Shown: one piece after another, positions 11,391 through 27,319 of the stretch
How positions within the stretch are numbered: position 1 is the first letter of the stretch
Layout: every line of letters starts with the position of its first letter
Assembly: GCF_000150275.1 (NCBI RefSeq)
Contig: NW_002060957.1
Span: 1,259,512 to 1,323,511, forward strand
DNA from: Trichoplax adhaerens
Taxonomy: Eukaryota; Placozoa; Uniplacotomia; Trichoplacea; Trichoplacidae
Reading direction: 5' to 3'
DNA: 64,000 bases
Position numbers and translations under genes: made by a program
The notes under the pieces: generated by a model
What the model was told of the DNA's origin: nothing
Databases searched by the model: none
The model's input: only the letters and a program-made list of their open reading frames with translations

Positions 11391-13759
11391 AAAAATAATC
11401 ACAAAGTAATATCAAATTGCTTTCGCACGTATTTAGATCAAAATCACGCAATGCTGAAGAGATCATTTTCAAAATAAAATGTCATGCTTCTATGTCTTTC
11501 ACTTCCTTATTCAATGCGCTTATTTCATTTTCTATTGAGAACACCGTAACCTTCTTCAGGTAAGGCGAATAATGTGATAAAACAATTTGTCAAAGAAATG
11601 CAAAGAAAGAATAGGAGCATTTAAGTTATTATCACGATGGCCTAGTAAGTAAATAAAATAGTCTTAAGTCAAAGGATATTATTATGGTAGTACAGCATTA
11701 CTGTATAGCACAACGTTAACCCAGTTTGAAAGTAATCCATGTCATCGCTTTCACGTCTTACTGGTTTTTTGTCGGCTAAATCGTTTTGCGAAACGAATCC
11801 ACTCATCAATAAGACAAGCGATAAAAATCAATTTGCAATCTAGTCCCAATTCAATTAGAATAGGAAAGCAATAGATCATTTTTCACCATTCTGAAAGATA
11901 GGCTAGTCACGAAAAATAAATACTTTTTATTCCATCTTTTGATTCGTTACGCTGACTAATTTTACATAGTTATATTATCTGTACGTCTCTATTTTACTTA
12001 TCCTTTCGCTATTTAGTGGGGGTATTTATTGACTAATACAATAATTAGTTATTCAATGTTCTATTTGAAGGCTGCAATAGTAAAAATAGGGTATAAAAGA
12101 TGATGCGCAGTTAAAAAATCATTGATTGTAATCATTATTATTATTGTTAATGACGGGACTATTGGAGTATTATTGATATATTCCAACTCCTGAAGGCTGA
12201 AATATAGATATTATCAAAGCCGTACCATTCTTTCTTTAGTCAATTGGAATCATTAAAGTGTCACTTTGAATATCTTTTTTCCCCATTCCACAAAGTAAAT
12301 GGTAGCGGCCATTGATTTTGTCGCGGATTCAAGACGATCAATCATCGATCTGTTGCAGCAATAAGCAGTATTTTATCCCTTGTTATCAAGAAGGAAATTA
12401 ACTTGAATTGGTTTACTTTCTAGATGATTTATTCAACATAATAATTATATAGACAGGCATTTAAAAATAAAGTGAACAAATACCATCTGATGTTGATACT
12501 ACTATCCCCAAATTGAGGAAGATACCTTGCCGTAACACCTTTAAGCCATCGAAAAAAGTGCTTTCCTGTTCTAACAGTGGATTCTAATTTAATTTAATTT
12601 ACGACCATTTACTTTCAACTTTCATTCACTTTATCAATCAGAATAGGATATCAAGACTTCATTTCAATACATAGCAATTCGTTCGAAAAGTGAATATCCT
12701 TGAATAATACAGTAATTAGTTTTTCATTACAATTTTGAGTCAATTTGCATCCTTTTAGTCTGTTAATGTGTTAAAAGATTCAAATTTGAATGTCTGTTTC
12801 TAGAATTGCTGCTATCGACTCAATGTGAACTGGATGTTGGCACTTTCGTTGTGCTCTACTGACCCTTCAAAACCTACACTAATCCTACTGAAGGACTTGC
12901 ATTTATACAGTAAAAGTAATTTAAATTGGCTACCTCCCTATTGGAATAAGGACAGATCTAATTGAAAGACTATTTCATACCGTTATACAAGTTCTTCTGG
13001 TGATCTACAAACGAATAAGTGTAGCCTACATTATCCAATTCGACAGGCAGTGAAATCATTGATTTCAATGGTTAAATTCATAAAAATAGAAAGGTGTCCT
13101 GCTATGATCATAATATTTTAATTGGAAAGGACCATTGCTTCATTGGTGAAACATATTGACATTTAGATCTTGTCAATTATCACGTTGTCAACATTTTATC
13201 ATCTTAGTAATACGCAATCCATATCGCAAGAACGTATTGTTCCTGCTATCATTTATCCAACTACTAAGTTTACTGATAGAACTGATTGTGGCATCCAAGT
13301 TTGACAACGTCGCCGTTGAATTATAAAATAAATAGTATTAATTCGTCACTGGAAATTAGTCCTATGATTTATAAAACTATTCATCAATGAATAAGTCGCT
13401 GTAAGAGTGAATAATCGAGAAAGTAAAAGGTAAAGTTTTCCATTTCTATTTTAAATTCTTTCTACCAATTTTTAACTTTAATCTAATTGATTCAATAAAT
13501 GATCAGCCTAATTTTATAACGTCTTAGCCGACGTTGGCTTTCGCTTTAAAGTAACACTTCACCATTTCTGCAATTTATACAGGAAATTTATTCTTCTCAC
13601 CAGTTATTTTAGAAAGTAGCTTATTTAGTCCATTTATACACTTTTGAGGCAAAAGATTTTATTGCCATGTCTGTGATTGATCATTGTTTCCTAAATCTTA
13701 TTCCCTTAACCAAAGAAGAGTAAAATTTTCTCTTAATTATATGTGCAATATTGTCTTTG

Positions 13760-14085
13760 ATGCATGACCATGACTACACTTCCCTATTTCGCAGTGTCCA
13801 ATTAAAATTTTGTCGAGAAATTAATCCTTCAACTTTTCATGAAATTGATATATTATTTACCACTCAGTTTTAAAGGATTATTACCACTAACTGAAACATA
13901 CTTAATACGATTGAATAATTCATTTATCATTTATTATTTTTTCTGGATGATATGGACTGTGCTTTCCTCCATTTTGCAGCGTTCAATTGAAATACTGTCT
14001 AGAAATTAATCCTTCAATTTCCCACGAATTTGATATATTGTATATTTCTTTCAGTCTCAAAAGATCATCGCAAAAAATTGTAGCA
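13760..14085. repeat. Diverged direct duplication, period about 185 bp
   Basis: The block GCAGTGTCCAATTAAAAT...GAAATTAATCCTTCAA at 13791 recurs in diverged form at 13976. Both copies are preceded by a pyrimidine-rich TTCCCTATTT / TTCCTCCATTT stretch and followed by TTGATATATT and a CAGT(T/C)T box. Confidence 0.7.
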
Positions 14086-17000
14086 TTGGTGCTATCATTG
14101 AAAGACTCATTTTATCATTTTATATCCAATTGGAAGCAATTTTAACGGTACTACTATGATCAATAGCTATTTTTGAGTTTGTTTATAAGCAACTAAAATG
14201 GCTCATATCGAGTAAAAGTGTGTATTTCACGCTGTTATAGTGTCCAAACGTAAAATAATTACTCTACTCTTTTTGATTCAAAGTCAGCCACTAATTATGG
14301 ACTCAATCATGCTGAAAATGGATTTTCATTGAGTTATTATAAAGTGTTGTATTAGACAGTTCAATACGTTAATGGATTGATTCGTTCATAAAGTAAAGCG
14401 GCTGCCAATACAATTTTACTCATTTTTCCTGACAGTTCTTTTTAATTGGCTCTTTTAAACAGTGTCAAGGATCTCATATACCATTGGAAGTTAAGATCAT
14501 TGGATTAAAGATTTTGAACCTAATCATTAAAGCAGAAGAATATTATACAATCTATTTTCACAGTTTTGAAATTGAGAAAGAAAGAATCAGGTAAGTCATT
14601 ATCAATACAATTTAAACTCTTTGAAATATTTCCCTTGATCAACATTTTCAATCTCTGTCGTTGTTAAAATCCAATATGGCCACAGAAATAATTCTACTAC
14701 AACTGTTCATAGTAAATCAATACTTTTAAGAGTATAAACATACTGCATTTATTAGCACAACATAGGTTAAAGTGAGATAAAGGGATATTCTTTTTCGTAT
14801 TATTGCTTACTATTGTTCAAGTGTTTGGAAACTATTTACCTCAAAGATGTAAAAATGAAGTCATTCTTCTTGTCAAAGCAGTAAAAATGTAATCGTTTCT
14901 TATCAACAATGCCAATTTAATGTATTTTAGATCACTAACATTGGATATACCCCATCGAGATTGAGTACTGAATTCTTGTAAAGTAAAACCTTCACAAATA
15001 GCTAAAAATCAACGCATTTCGATTAAGCTATGAATATCATTCTTAAATTAAAAGCAGCGTAATCAGAAAGCAACTAAATAATGGTATAAAATGATTCCGT
15101 TGACAGATGGAGGACTTAAAATTAGCTTCTGTTCATGTTCAAAACTTTCTTATTACCGTATATATCGACCATAAATTGTCATCAATGTGTTATACATTGC
15201 AATAAATGATCACAGGAACTATTTAAAGAGTATAACAACATTCATGATTGATGATAAAAGTACTATTAAGTATTAAATTAATTTTTCAGCTATATAGTAC
15301 ATCATGACAAAACTAAAAACTGAAAGTCGGATCGTCTTCTAGTGAATTTTAATGACAAAATTTGAATTTCAACTTTAGCACATCCCTTGAAAACATGACA
15401 ACTATGGGTACACGGAGAAATTCTCAATAAAAGTAAAGTAATTTTGACTGTCTATTTTTATGCTCCAATATTAAATATGTAAACTTTCGAAGAACCAGAG
15501 AAATAGCTTGCTATCATCTTAAAGTTGAAATCCTATTCAAATGGATTTTGATTTATAACCCAGTGACCAAACTTTGTTGAGTCAATGACGCAGTAACTCG
15601 GTAAAGTAACTAATTTTCCATTTTTTTACTAGGAAAATGCAGTAATTAAATAAATCAGCTTGTTGATAAAGTCTTACTTGCTTGAGAATAAATTCTCAAT
15701 ATACGTATTGATTTATTTCCGCAGCTGTATTAATTAGGTAATAGAATCCTTAGGGATCCAGTTTTCTTACATGTATACCGTAATAAGAATAGTTTACCAA
15801 TTGAGATTCTTTTTTTACTGCTTTAAACATCGAATTAATTAAACATGGTGATACATTATTATATTATTACGCTGTACCATTGTTAGTTTATTTGTATAAC
15901 CATGATACTGAATAGTTTTCACTCCTATTAAACTGAAAATCAAGCAGAATTCCTCTATGCTTATTAGTAAATGAATACTTATTACTTTTCAGCTCTAGTA
16001 ATTAGATGTTCATCATGACCAACCATGATTGTAACAATAACAGAAAGGTACAGATAGCTTTAAAGTTAATTCTCGATGATGTGAAATCTTTAATTTAATT
16101 TCGTAGCCGCTTCCTAGGATAAGAAACTGTTGTGTAATTTTAAAATGCTACTATAGAATAAGTAAATAACCATGGAATCTAACTTATTCATTTCATTAAC
16201 GAAGAGCGAATCTCATATTTCTGTTAATAAATCATTTCAGTCATCCATCTGAATTTTAAATCCAATTTGTCTTCAAATCATTCTTCTAACTTTAAATAAT
16301 TATCCATTAATTTCTGATACAAGTTTAATCACGTTCTTTTCGTACTGTGCAATTTTAACCTTATAAACATGATTAGTTGACTACACAAAGCATAGTGTTT
16401 AGCATACCTCCTCAAAAGGTCTTGCAAATCCAACGCTATAATTTTAAGACTTAAATAATAATGCTGGGAAAATGTTATTATCCATGACGATATGGACTAA
16501 ACTTTGAGTGCTCTTCGATAAAAAAAATGATTTGGGAAGTTTTTGCAATATCTACTCTATACCAATGGCTACCGTAGCTTCGATTAAATGGCTAGACTAA
16601 TCATAAGTAATGGCACAGGTTAAACAAAAAATCTGCCCAATAGTAAGTCCATTTCATTCCCGTTCGTGGATTAAAGCATCTTGTAAAGTTCTTAATGACA
16701 GCGTGGAACGACAAGAATGGTATTATTTGATCTTAATATTAAGGTCCCTTATAAGGACTGCTATAAATAATTAGGAAATCGATTCTAACTTAACACTTTC
16801 CAAGAAATTTTCTACCTGTATATTCAATAAATGTTCATTTTCCAATTGTTGGCATGATTATGTTATTAACAGTAATCTATGGAGTCCATCTTGACCAGGT
16901 TTATTATCTTGTTTAATGAATTTTTGAAAGCAATTTTTCTGAACTATAATTATCAACTGTCAACTGTGCTATCTTAATTTCATTTCTTAGTCTAGAAATA

Positions 17001-17667
17001 ATATCTAATTACAAGTTTTCCTTACTATCGATGATCCAAAGTGATTCATAACCTGAATAAAATTTTCAGGGATGACTACAATGGTACCATCATAACAGTA
17101 CAGTGACTAGTAGTCTATAAATTATCGAAACCGAATCGTAAAATATTCGGGATAAGAATAAACCCTAGGGAAATGATCAAACTGTTGATACTTTATCAAT
17201 AATAGTAGGCAAAGTGTTAATTGGATTTTCGAGATGGAATTACATTTACTGTAATGCTAAATTGCTCCAGTCTTTGTTAGTTTATTTATTGCATTTAGTT
17301 GAGGCGCAGCTTTTCCTTGAAATCGATAATCGTAGTAGTCTTCAATAAAATATTGGTCTACAGGTTTAAGGTATGCTAGTATTCGTCAATAAGTAAGTCA
17401 CCACTATCGGTTCAATTTGACAGTAAACATATTCTTCTCTTGCTTATTACCATTTACATGGAATGCATATAAAATCAGTTTTGGTCATGATGAACTAGAT
17501 ACAATCATATTTTGAACTGTTAACTAGTCATGAATAAGCGAGATGGCAAGTCAAAATGAAACAGACCGATGACTTTTAATGCTACTAAACTAGTTTAGAT
17601 TGGATTACAGTTCAGTTCTATTCGTGCAATACTTACAACATAAGAAAAGACAAAAATTTACCGATAA

Positions 17668-18267
17668 GTAATCTATTTTTTTTTATTTATTTTATTCATT
17701 AAAATGCTCAGTAGGCTTTCACATTTGGTCATTAAATACTGGTAAAGGTTATTGAATTGATTGAATATATATAATATTCATTGATGGTGTACTCATTCAG
17801 ATGGCTTTCATTTCTAGTATACTCTATTCTAAAACTAAACTTTGATATCGTGACAAACAACTCATAAAATCTAGTTTGTTTTTATTTATTTGTCTTCATA
17901 ATAATACTTAGCAGACTCTCAATTTTGGTCATTAAATGCAGGTAGAAGTGATTGAATCGATTGAATAAATATATTCTCCATTGATAGAGTACTCATTAAG
18001 ATGGTTTTTATTTCAACTACGCTCCATTCTGAAACTAAATTCTGACATCATGACATACAACCCATGTAATCTAGTTTGCTTTCATTTATTTATATTCATA
18101 AACTTGCTCAGTAGACTTTCATTTCTGCTCATTAAATGTTAGTAAAAGCTATTGAATCGATTGATTAAATATAATATTCATTAATAGCGTACTTGTCCAG
18201 ATCGCTTTTAATTCAACTGTATTCTATTCTGAGACTAAACACTGATAACATGACATATGTGAATATT
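17668..18267. repeat. Tandem array, unit 200 bp, three copies
   Basis: The anchor GTCATTAAAT (GCTCATTAAAT in copy 3) falls at about 17729, 17929 and 18129, exactly 200 bp apart. Each unit runs from CTAGTTTG-TTTTATTTATT through AGACTTTC, GATTGAAT, a TACTCATT(C/A)AGATGG box and CTATTCT-AAACTAAA to CATGACA. The exact spacing despite substitutions suggests drift after a double duplication with few indels. Confidence 0.87.
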
Positions 18268-21200
18268 TGCTTATATTAAATTCGTAGCTATTATTTTGCT
18301 CTTGTTTAATTATTTCCATATGAAAATTCCCTGATGAATTCTACAAACGACAAAACCACAATAAAACTCTTATAATATTACTGTTTAATCATTACACTTA
18401 TTTAACAACATCCGATACAACAAACTGGATCCTTTATTTTATTGAATAATCACGTCGGACCAAGTTTTTTATTAGGTGTACTATCATAGCTTCTCAGGCA
18501 AATCTCAGGCAGGCTGCCATAGCGATCTTTTTATATAGAGAATCCTTAAATGAGAGCTATTTCCTTACCAGAAAAATTATCATGTCGCTAAAACCCTCCT
18601 TACTTTATATATTGTCAAGATCTTAACTTTGGTATAAGCTACTCCTTTAATGCAGCTACACGAACTGAATAAATAAGCTTTATTTAAGCTAGCCATTTCT
18701 AACGTAAAAATTTTCCATAAATTGCTCTGTAGGTAGTCTTATAAAAAGTAATTAGACCTTTTAAACAACGATTTTATAGGTGATTTTATTTTTGCAACCT
18801 AATTTTAATGTAATGAGTATCTATTGTATAGGGTATATTCCTTTCAAAAATTGGCCATCACATCCAGACTGCTTATTTTACATGAACTGACCATGAATAA
18901 TGATATTCATTGTTGAATTATTACTACAATATAGCTACTAATTATTCTTAGTTTAATTCTCTTTTTATTTCTTACATATGCTAGTGTAGTCATTTCTTGA
19001 ATTAATTGACAAATTGTTATCTAAGCATCATAGTGCTAAATTGTCATTATGCAGAGCAGGATCTCGCCGTTATAAACCAGTACGTTAATTACAGCGTATC
19101 ATGACCATATATTATCATACAAACTTTCTTTTGCTAATTTATAAGCGTCAAGCAAATCCACTCTGTAAATTTAAAGCATTATCCAGTAGTTTACTTGGTT
19201 CGTCATTTATTTTATGAAAGTTTACATCCATAGGCCACTTATCTTCTATATAGCAACACTGATTCTATAGTATGCATGTTAAATAGGGATAATGACCGAA
19301 TAGCCCTAATTATAACTGTCAGCGCATTTCGTTGTTAGTCTTAGCAACTCCTACCTCGTGGGTCTATTCATTATCTTAAGTATATACAAAGCAGATGTTT
19401 TGGAATATCTGTATCTGCTATATGTACACATAGATACTTATATGAGACTTGTATTTCGTCACAGAATAGCTCTTAAACAGTTTTCTTATTCCTTTCAGGC
19501 GTATATTTAGCAATTTATTTATGAATTCTAAACAATTTAATAGCTAGAACAATTGCTGTTTATGTTGCTAGTTAGAGTATTAATTCATTTATTCGCATAA
19601 GTACCGAAAAAGGGCAACAATATATCACGAAATAATCATAAATCTTTATATTGGCAAATTCTAAAGCATAAAATGTGTTGCAATTGTATTAAAGTATTAT
19701 TTAAAATTCTTACATTGCTATTATAAAATGAATAATTTCATACTACTCTATAGTTAGAAAATGTGATTACACTTGATCAAGTAAGCTTCCCCGTTCGAAC
19801 TGCTACCGATGACTTTCATTCAATTTTGATACTAAAACTATTTTGATTTTTTTCTAAATTAACAAATTCAACCTACTTTATCGTACTTTCATTGTTATAT
19901 CGACTAACCATAATTGTTTTATAACCTTTAGCTAGTTAACTTACTTAAGGTATACTGTTATTAATTAATATCACTCCAATTTACAATACATAGTCCTCTC
20001 TATGATGAATCCTACCAAAATGCTGAGTTTGTCTACCTTGATAAGCAATGCGAGCATAAGTATTTTACAAACTTACAATAAACGATGATAAGAGCAGTCA
20101 GACTTATAAAAGACTACGAGGATCTTTATTTATGTAACTAAGAAACAATGCTAAATTGAATACAGCTGATGATTATAATTTTAGCCTAATGTGAAATAGA
20201 ACTATCAGTCAGAAAATTAATAATAATCTCTTGCAGACACTTAATGTTCGATTTGAATGCTGGTACTGGAATATTATATTACCTTCGATTTTAAGTGGAG
20301 GAAATCAATCTGTTAGTGCCTTATAATAGCTATAAATAGTTAAAATCACGTACCAATTTCTACAAAGTTCGTCTTAGAAATAGGTGAATAGAAATAGTAA
20401 ATACATCCTTTCATAGCGGCTACAAAATAAGTACCAATTACCATTATTTTTGTACAGTATTTTCCCGATTATGTTCAGGCGTAGAAAATCAATCTTTTAA
20501 ATCTCTTTAGTCATTACATAATTCAAATGACACATTGATCTCGATTAATATATTATTATTTTCGGTTCATCTTTAAATATACTTCCTGGATTTTCACTAT
20601 ATGTAAATAGGGTGTATGATTGTACAAGAAGAGTAGGGGGGAAAGTATCAGATTTATTCTCAAGTGTTTCTATTAAATTAAAATTGTGTTAGCGCTTGAT
20701 TGGGCATATTATCTTGGTTACGACTAATTTACTTCCTAATTATATATAGAACATGTTCATAATTAGCTATTGCAACCATCTCGAATGTTTAGCAAAAACA
20801 TTTCATTTTCTACAAGCCTAGGCTAGTAAAATATCTTTTTCAAAAAATATTAGTTGCATTGAATTTGTCCACGAAAATAGCAATACAATCATTACTCCGA
20901 GCGCTAAATACATTTAATATCATTAATACGATATTACTCGTAAATTTCCTTTATATCCACTAATGAGACTGTTTAACATATCAGTTTGCGTACTGTCATT
21001 CGTTGATGTATCCAAAAAAATTAAATTGGAAATGAAGCAAACTTACCGTATTGGACTAATTTAATATCTGAATAAAACAATAACAGTAAAAAGTTTAGGT
21101 TGGGTACTTTTGCCATCATTCCTATAATTAGTCTACGATAATAAAATCTAAGCGTGATAGTACGTGGCAATCGATCATTTTTATACTGTTGATTTAGTTG

Positions 21201-24200
21201 TGATTATTTAATGAACAGATGGAATAGTTGATTTTTATTAGTATTATTGTCTTTTTTTCCTATTCAACCTTGATTGCTATGCAATATTCATTTGTGTCTC
21301 ATTTACATTGATCGTATCATTAAAAATGTTACGAAAGCTATTCTTTACCTAATTGGATACTACATTTTTAATATGGACAAGTGGATAATATAAACCAACT
21401 TGACTATACAATAAACACCTTTAATTTGATAAATAATTAGTTCGAATTCTACCGAAAACGACATCGCTTCCACATTTTCAGTTCATTAAGGTAGGATTAA
21501 TTTCGATATTTTACACTAATTTATAAATGAAGTCGCTTGTAGAGGAAATAACTGATCTTCAATTTATAATTATGGAGTAAATTACTACAAATATTTTATT
21601 TATGAGTTTATAATTATAATAAAATAAGGATGGAGGGATATTTTTTGCAAGGTAGTGTAGTACTTTTGCCGATGTTTTATTATTTAGTTAATATTTTTCA
21701 ATAGCAGACAATCTCTGAAATTTACATACAACCCCAGCTCATCCTATATATTTTTCCCTGCCTTTCTCACAGAAAGTTTTTTAATTATCATTGACCCCTT
21801 AACCGTATATAATGCGAAATAATATATCAATTTACTCGTATAACTAATATTCTCGCCATAGTTGTATTTCGTTTTACAATATGATAAAGTATCGATGCTT
21901 TATACAGAAATAAATTGCAAACCTATGGGCATTGATTTGTAGAATAATTTGCAACTCGGTCTACTTCGAAAAAAGATCTATAGAACAAGTTCCCCCTATA
22001 AACGGTTTATGTACATCTTTGGTTTTTATTTGACATTTCGTCATTCAAAATTTACATTCTATTTGCAATTTATCCAAAAAATACTTCTTGAACTGAATAA
22101 AATAATAATTTTTTGTCAATTCCCAAGATTGTTAAAAGGAATATATGCATCCTTTCGCGTCTTTCGTATCAAGGCACCTTAATCTACGCTTTTCTAAGGA
22201 ATATGTATCCAATTTATAAGCGATTTTTGTGAAGTTAATGATATATGAGGATATTCATTAAAATTTCTGATTTGGTTCTTCATTTTGACTCTGAAAAAAT
22301 CCATGGTGGTATATATGTTACTATATATATATACATAAATACGTGTATGCATTCTTTGCTGTATTATTAAAGATTGTGTTGAGTTTGCTTCTTTTATAGA
22401 GCTTGTAGTTAATTCCTGAGCTATTATGATGAAGTTAGCGACATATCTTGAGGATACTGAATAAAATCTTTCTATTGAATCTCCTTTCAGCTGGGCCAAT
22501 ATATATTTATTCTTTCGCGCATTATTTAGCATTGTGACTTAGTTTACACCGTTCTGAGGAACGCTTGAACAATTTACTCGAATAAGTGATTACGATTAAG
22601 CTCGTAAAATTTTAAGGATACCGATTAAAGTTTTCCTATCAAATCTTCATTTTAACTTTGCTCTACTGCATTCTGTAACATTTCTTATAAAAATCATGTC
22701 ATATTTTAGCTGGATTAGGTATCATTGTGAACTGTAGTATTAGTGTATAACTAGTTCTTAATAAAAGTCATTGACCAAGATACAGTAAATTTATCGTATT
22801 GATCTACCTCTTAAAAGCATTAGCTAGCAAGGATATTTTTTACAATCAACATTCAAGATTGATAAAATTTATATTAGAAATTGTCGAAAAAATAGATTCC
22901 TTTTGGCGAAGAAAGTTCCGTTTAGACTGAAAGGGCATTAATACCATTATTTTACTGCTTCGGAAGAGGATGTTACGCTAGTCTAGTATAGATTGAACAA
23001 ATGATCAACCAATTGTTGACGAATTTACCGAAAGCTAATGATACAATTATAAATGATTTACTGACAATTTTACTGTAATGAATAGTTTTCCTTTCTTTTA
23101 ACTCTTTTCCATCACTAAATTAGGGAATAAATGACTCACTGATTCGCATGAGACATTTTCCTATGTTTACTTGTAATATTTTTAAGAAAGGTTTCTTCGA
23201 TGGTTCATGATGGAAAACGAGATATATTTTGGAGCGCAATAAAATAGCTGTACTATCTGATAAAAATACAGTTTATTGCTTCAACAACATTCGTGAGTTC
23301 TCCAAGAAATTCAGAGAGCCATATGCGAATATATTACATGCGATAGTTTAATGGGCGTATAGAAATAATTACAACATCAGAGTTGTTTTGGTGTGAATAA
23401 GGCGGTAGTACTTTAGAAAAAAAGAGAGCTATAATGGGATTTAACAGCAGCTATTATCTTCTGTGCCGTTAAGACTACAAGAATGCAGACAGTCTTTAAA
23501 TATTTATTAGACAGTAATTCTAAAACGAAAAATATTGAAGCAAAATGGTATAAAAATCAGTTACAGAACTACATGATCTGTATGCCATTGACTTTGTCAA
23601 CGAGAAGGAACGCTCTTCCATTTTGAATTTTATTATAAAGGATTGGTGACAAAATGTAAGGTGTACTTGTTTTACGGGCATTTGATGATTTAAAGTTATC
23701 TATTAATTGATTATTCTCATGGACGTTGAATCTTTACTTTTGATAGTGTAAATTTTTTTGTCATTACATTGAATCAAATTGATTGTTGACAGCAAACAAG
23801 AGTAGAAAATAAAGGTGCACACGAACTAATTGAGATCAGAAACAAGTTAATCATGATAGTGGAGCTCAATTCTTAAAATTTTATTAAATTTATACTTTAC
23901 TGATGTATTTTCCAGCTTGATTTTCGATAGCGGTGTTTAAAGACAAGAACAGATGGTAACCATTGTTATTCTTGACATTTGTTATGTACAAGGAAATATT
24001 CTTTTTACAATAGTGACGATAGTGCTAGGCAGTAATTCTACTTTAATCGTAAGATATTATCTAGTCCTTGGCTATTTTGAGACGATTAAATTAACCACGG
24101 CAATTGATTCTATTTGTTTTGCTTCCTTTCATCTGAAATATACCGCTATGTCAATGATAAAGTACTCAAACTATTGGTTAGGGATTTCAAATTTAACGAG

Positions 24201-24359
24201 TCGTTTAATTTTTTTAATGATAATTTTGAAGTTAGAAAATGTTCTAAGAAAGATTTAACAAGCGAAGAATTTTCATTCATCAGTGCAACATTTTTAATAT
24301 GAGTGTTACACTCTATTGTGGGAATAAACCTTATGATATCATGAAGGAAGTATCAAAAC

Positions 24360-24880
24360 AGGAATTTTACATTAATTGTAGTAAATTTATTGACGTCAAT
24401 AACTGTATACATATAAAAATGCATCTTTGCTTTTAGCGTGGAGTTTTCATAAACTACATTGGAGGGAATACATGATATAAAATAATTAAGAAAATACTGT
24501 TAGATTTTTACATTAATTAACGTAAATTTACTGACGTTAGTAGATGTACAAAGCGCATCATTTAAACAATTGCTCAGGATCAATTTTGAGGATGGATGTT
24601 CAACAGCTACATTAAAGAAATAGACGTTATAATACTGTTAAAGAAAGTGTTATATAGGAATTCTACATTAACTAGAGCAATTTTATTTACGTTCACAGCA
24701 GTATAAAACTAATCATTTAAAGAATTTTCATTCATTTGGATAAACTTTTTGAGCACAAGTTATTTGATTATTCCACAATCTACAGAGGAAAATTAGTGGT
24801 TATAATATGATTATGAAAATATGAAATAGGATTTTATATTAAATTAAGCAATTTTTATTGAACTTTAATAGCGGTATAAG
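24360..24880. repeat. Diverged tandem array, unit about 140-170 bp, four copies
   Basis: The box TTTTACATTAATT...GTAAATTTATTGACGT occurs at about 24366, 24507, 24660 and 24830 with increasing divergence, each followed by GTATAC/GTATAA and a CATC(A/T)TT motif. Unit length varies through indels. Confidence 0.72.
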
Positions 24881-27319
24881 ATACATTATTTCACCCGCAT
24901 GAACGTAATCATTATTTATATGCAAGATGGAAAAAAATCCCTTCTCCTGTTAGACTAAAAAAGACTTATAAAAAATCCAGTGTCTTTTCAGTACTGCGAT
25001 TAGCTTTAGGAAGCCATGACGAAACTTCTCATAAACGTTTTACTAGTTTGTAAGTCATAATACAGTAGATGCTATCACAAGCCTTCAATCGGGTTTCATT
25101 TTAACTAAATTGCTGGTGGTGTATGTTCTACTGAACAATAATAATGATTGTAGCTATAACATACAGTTGACGAAAAAAGCTTAAATGAACGGAATTGAAT
25201 AAGCTAATGGGTAGTAATGGGATCGTTAAATTAATTTTATCCGTTTTAAATTGATAATGGAAAATCTCATTCCCGGTAAGTTCCTGACAACTTAATCCTT
25301 TGTATAACATTGCGCTACCAGGTAATGTTGGATTTATCTCTGGATATCCCTATCATTTCATGAAAAGACCTCGAAATAAATTTCATAATATTGTGATCCT
25401 AAGAATTGCTTCTTTATGATTAGTTCATTTTCGTATTACTGGCATACATATTTCTCTATTGCTCACAATGTAAGGGAATATGTAGTTTTATTGAATCACT
25501 TTCACCGTTATTATTACCATAGGAGATGGATGATATCCAATAAAGTTTTTCGTCATTGATTAGCATAGCCATTATAATCTGCTATCTATTGACAACTGAT
25601 TTTAATTTTCATATCCGATTTGCATTGATGATGCCGATCATTCAATAAGCAAATACCCTAGAACTATGTATTATTAGGAAATATCCTCATATTGAAATTT
25701 AGACTTTGAAGTATAAGTTCAAAAGGTTAACAAGAATAAACCATCAAGGTATAAATGATACATAACAATCATTTTTATACCACTTAAAATAATTATAGGT
25801 ATTTCAATAAATTTTTTTACTATTTCGTTATATGTATTAATAGCTAAGAAGTCAACAGCTATTAATTTTCCGTTAATATTGTTGCTTTGCTTCTATATTA
25901 TCATTAATCACTAATTAAAGCGATTAATATATGCTATAGATGTTATCAATCACAAGCATAAAGACGAACTCGTTCGTTATTTCTATAATATTAGCTCTAG
26001 ATAAAGTCGCTGATGTTTTAGTACCACAATGTAAGTCTCATTAATAAACTTAGCTTTAATTGAATTCTTTTATAGACAATTCCTAATCATGTTTATTAAA
26101 GTGTCTATTGGATGATGTAAATAATATACAGTGGTTCAATAATGTCGCTACAGTGGGCATTTACAATAGTAAATGGTTCACCGAAATTGAAGTACATGAT
26201 AGACAATATTAAATTTTTTTAACCGGCTATATGTAAATCAACAGAGCGCATCTCGTAAATTATACGTTTACAGATTAAATTGCTGATGTTCGGTAAAGAT
26301 AACAGCTATATCTGTTTTTAGGAACGAGTATTGGAAGCCAACTATTCAATCCAAATCATTCATCAGAGTATTTTTCTTGTAGCGCTTAAATATATTTCAA
26401 ATTTCTGATTAAGACGCAGAATTATCTTTATTAATACTCATAATAAGGCTCATTACTCGGATAAAATATTTTTACTCTATCTAAAATGTTTCTATTAGAG
26501 AATAGCACCATATTATCCTTTAAATAAACATTTAATCTTGCTACAGTATCAATACATCAATATCGGCCGGATTAACTGAAACTAGCTATCATTGGAATGC
26601 CCATTTTCTTCACGCTATTACTTGCATATAGTTGATAATCTATTCCATAGTTGTTCTATGTCGGTCATGATTATTTTAATGATTTTTATAGTAATATTAA
26701 TCATGGCTGAAACCGATCAACTATCACTAATATCAAACTAGCATCGCAACAACTAAGTGAGAAAAAAGCTTTACATGCTTAGGGGATATTAACATCGCAA
26801 GGACTTTTAGTTTTTCCGATCTACGGTCAAGCATTCCAATAAAACCTATGTTCAACAAGATACTCGCAGCAGTTATGGAAATTGTATTATCTAGAGAAAT
26901 TTGATTAATATAAAGTAAGAATGGCTTATGCCTTTACACTAGCAGCACTTGATAACTAATTATTGAGTAGCGCAAATGACCAATAATTTGAATGCATCCT
27001 TATTGAATCTCATCAGTTTTAGTTTATTATTTGATATAATGTTAATCATGGCTTAATCATAAGTTAATCCTACTCACCAGCTTCTGTTCTTGATCACCGT
27101 CCGCGGCAAAATGTAATTATCGGATAAATCATTTTATGAATTCAATCATGAAATATATACTGAATTACCATACACTTTTACTTAACCATTTTGTACCCGT
27201 GCTCAAAATGGCTTGTCTAACTCCTTATTGACAACTTTACCGGCTTACAATATGGAAGGAGTGAAATGAATGCTGACAAAACTCCTGTGAAAAAGGATTG
27301 AATTGATATGACATACTCG

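Noticed and set aside
22194-22532. 112-codon minus-strand ORF in the gene-poor block
   Set aside because: Low-complexity composition, AT microsatellite inside, no motif and no neighbouring exons.
23953-24302. Two overlapping plus-strand ORFs of 101 and 62 codons
   Set aside because: Hydrophobic, AT-driven composition and overlapping frames; no domain or splice context.
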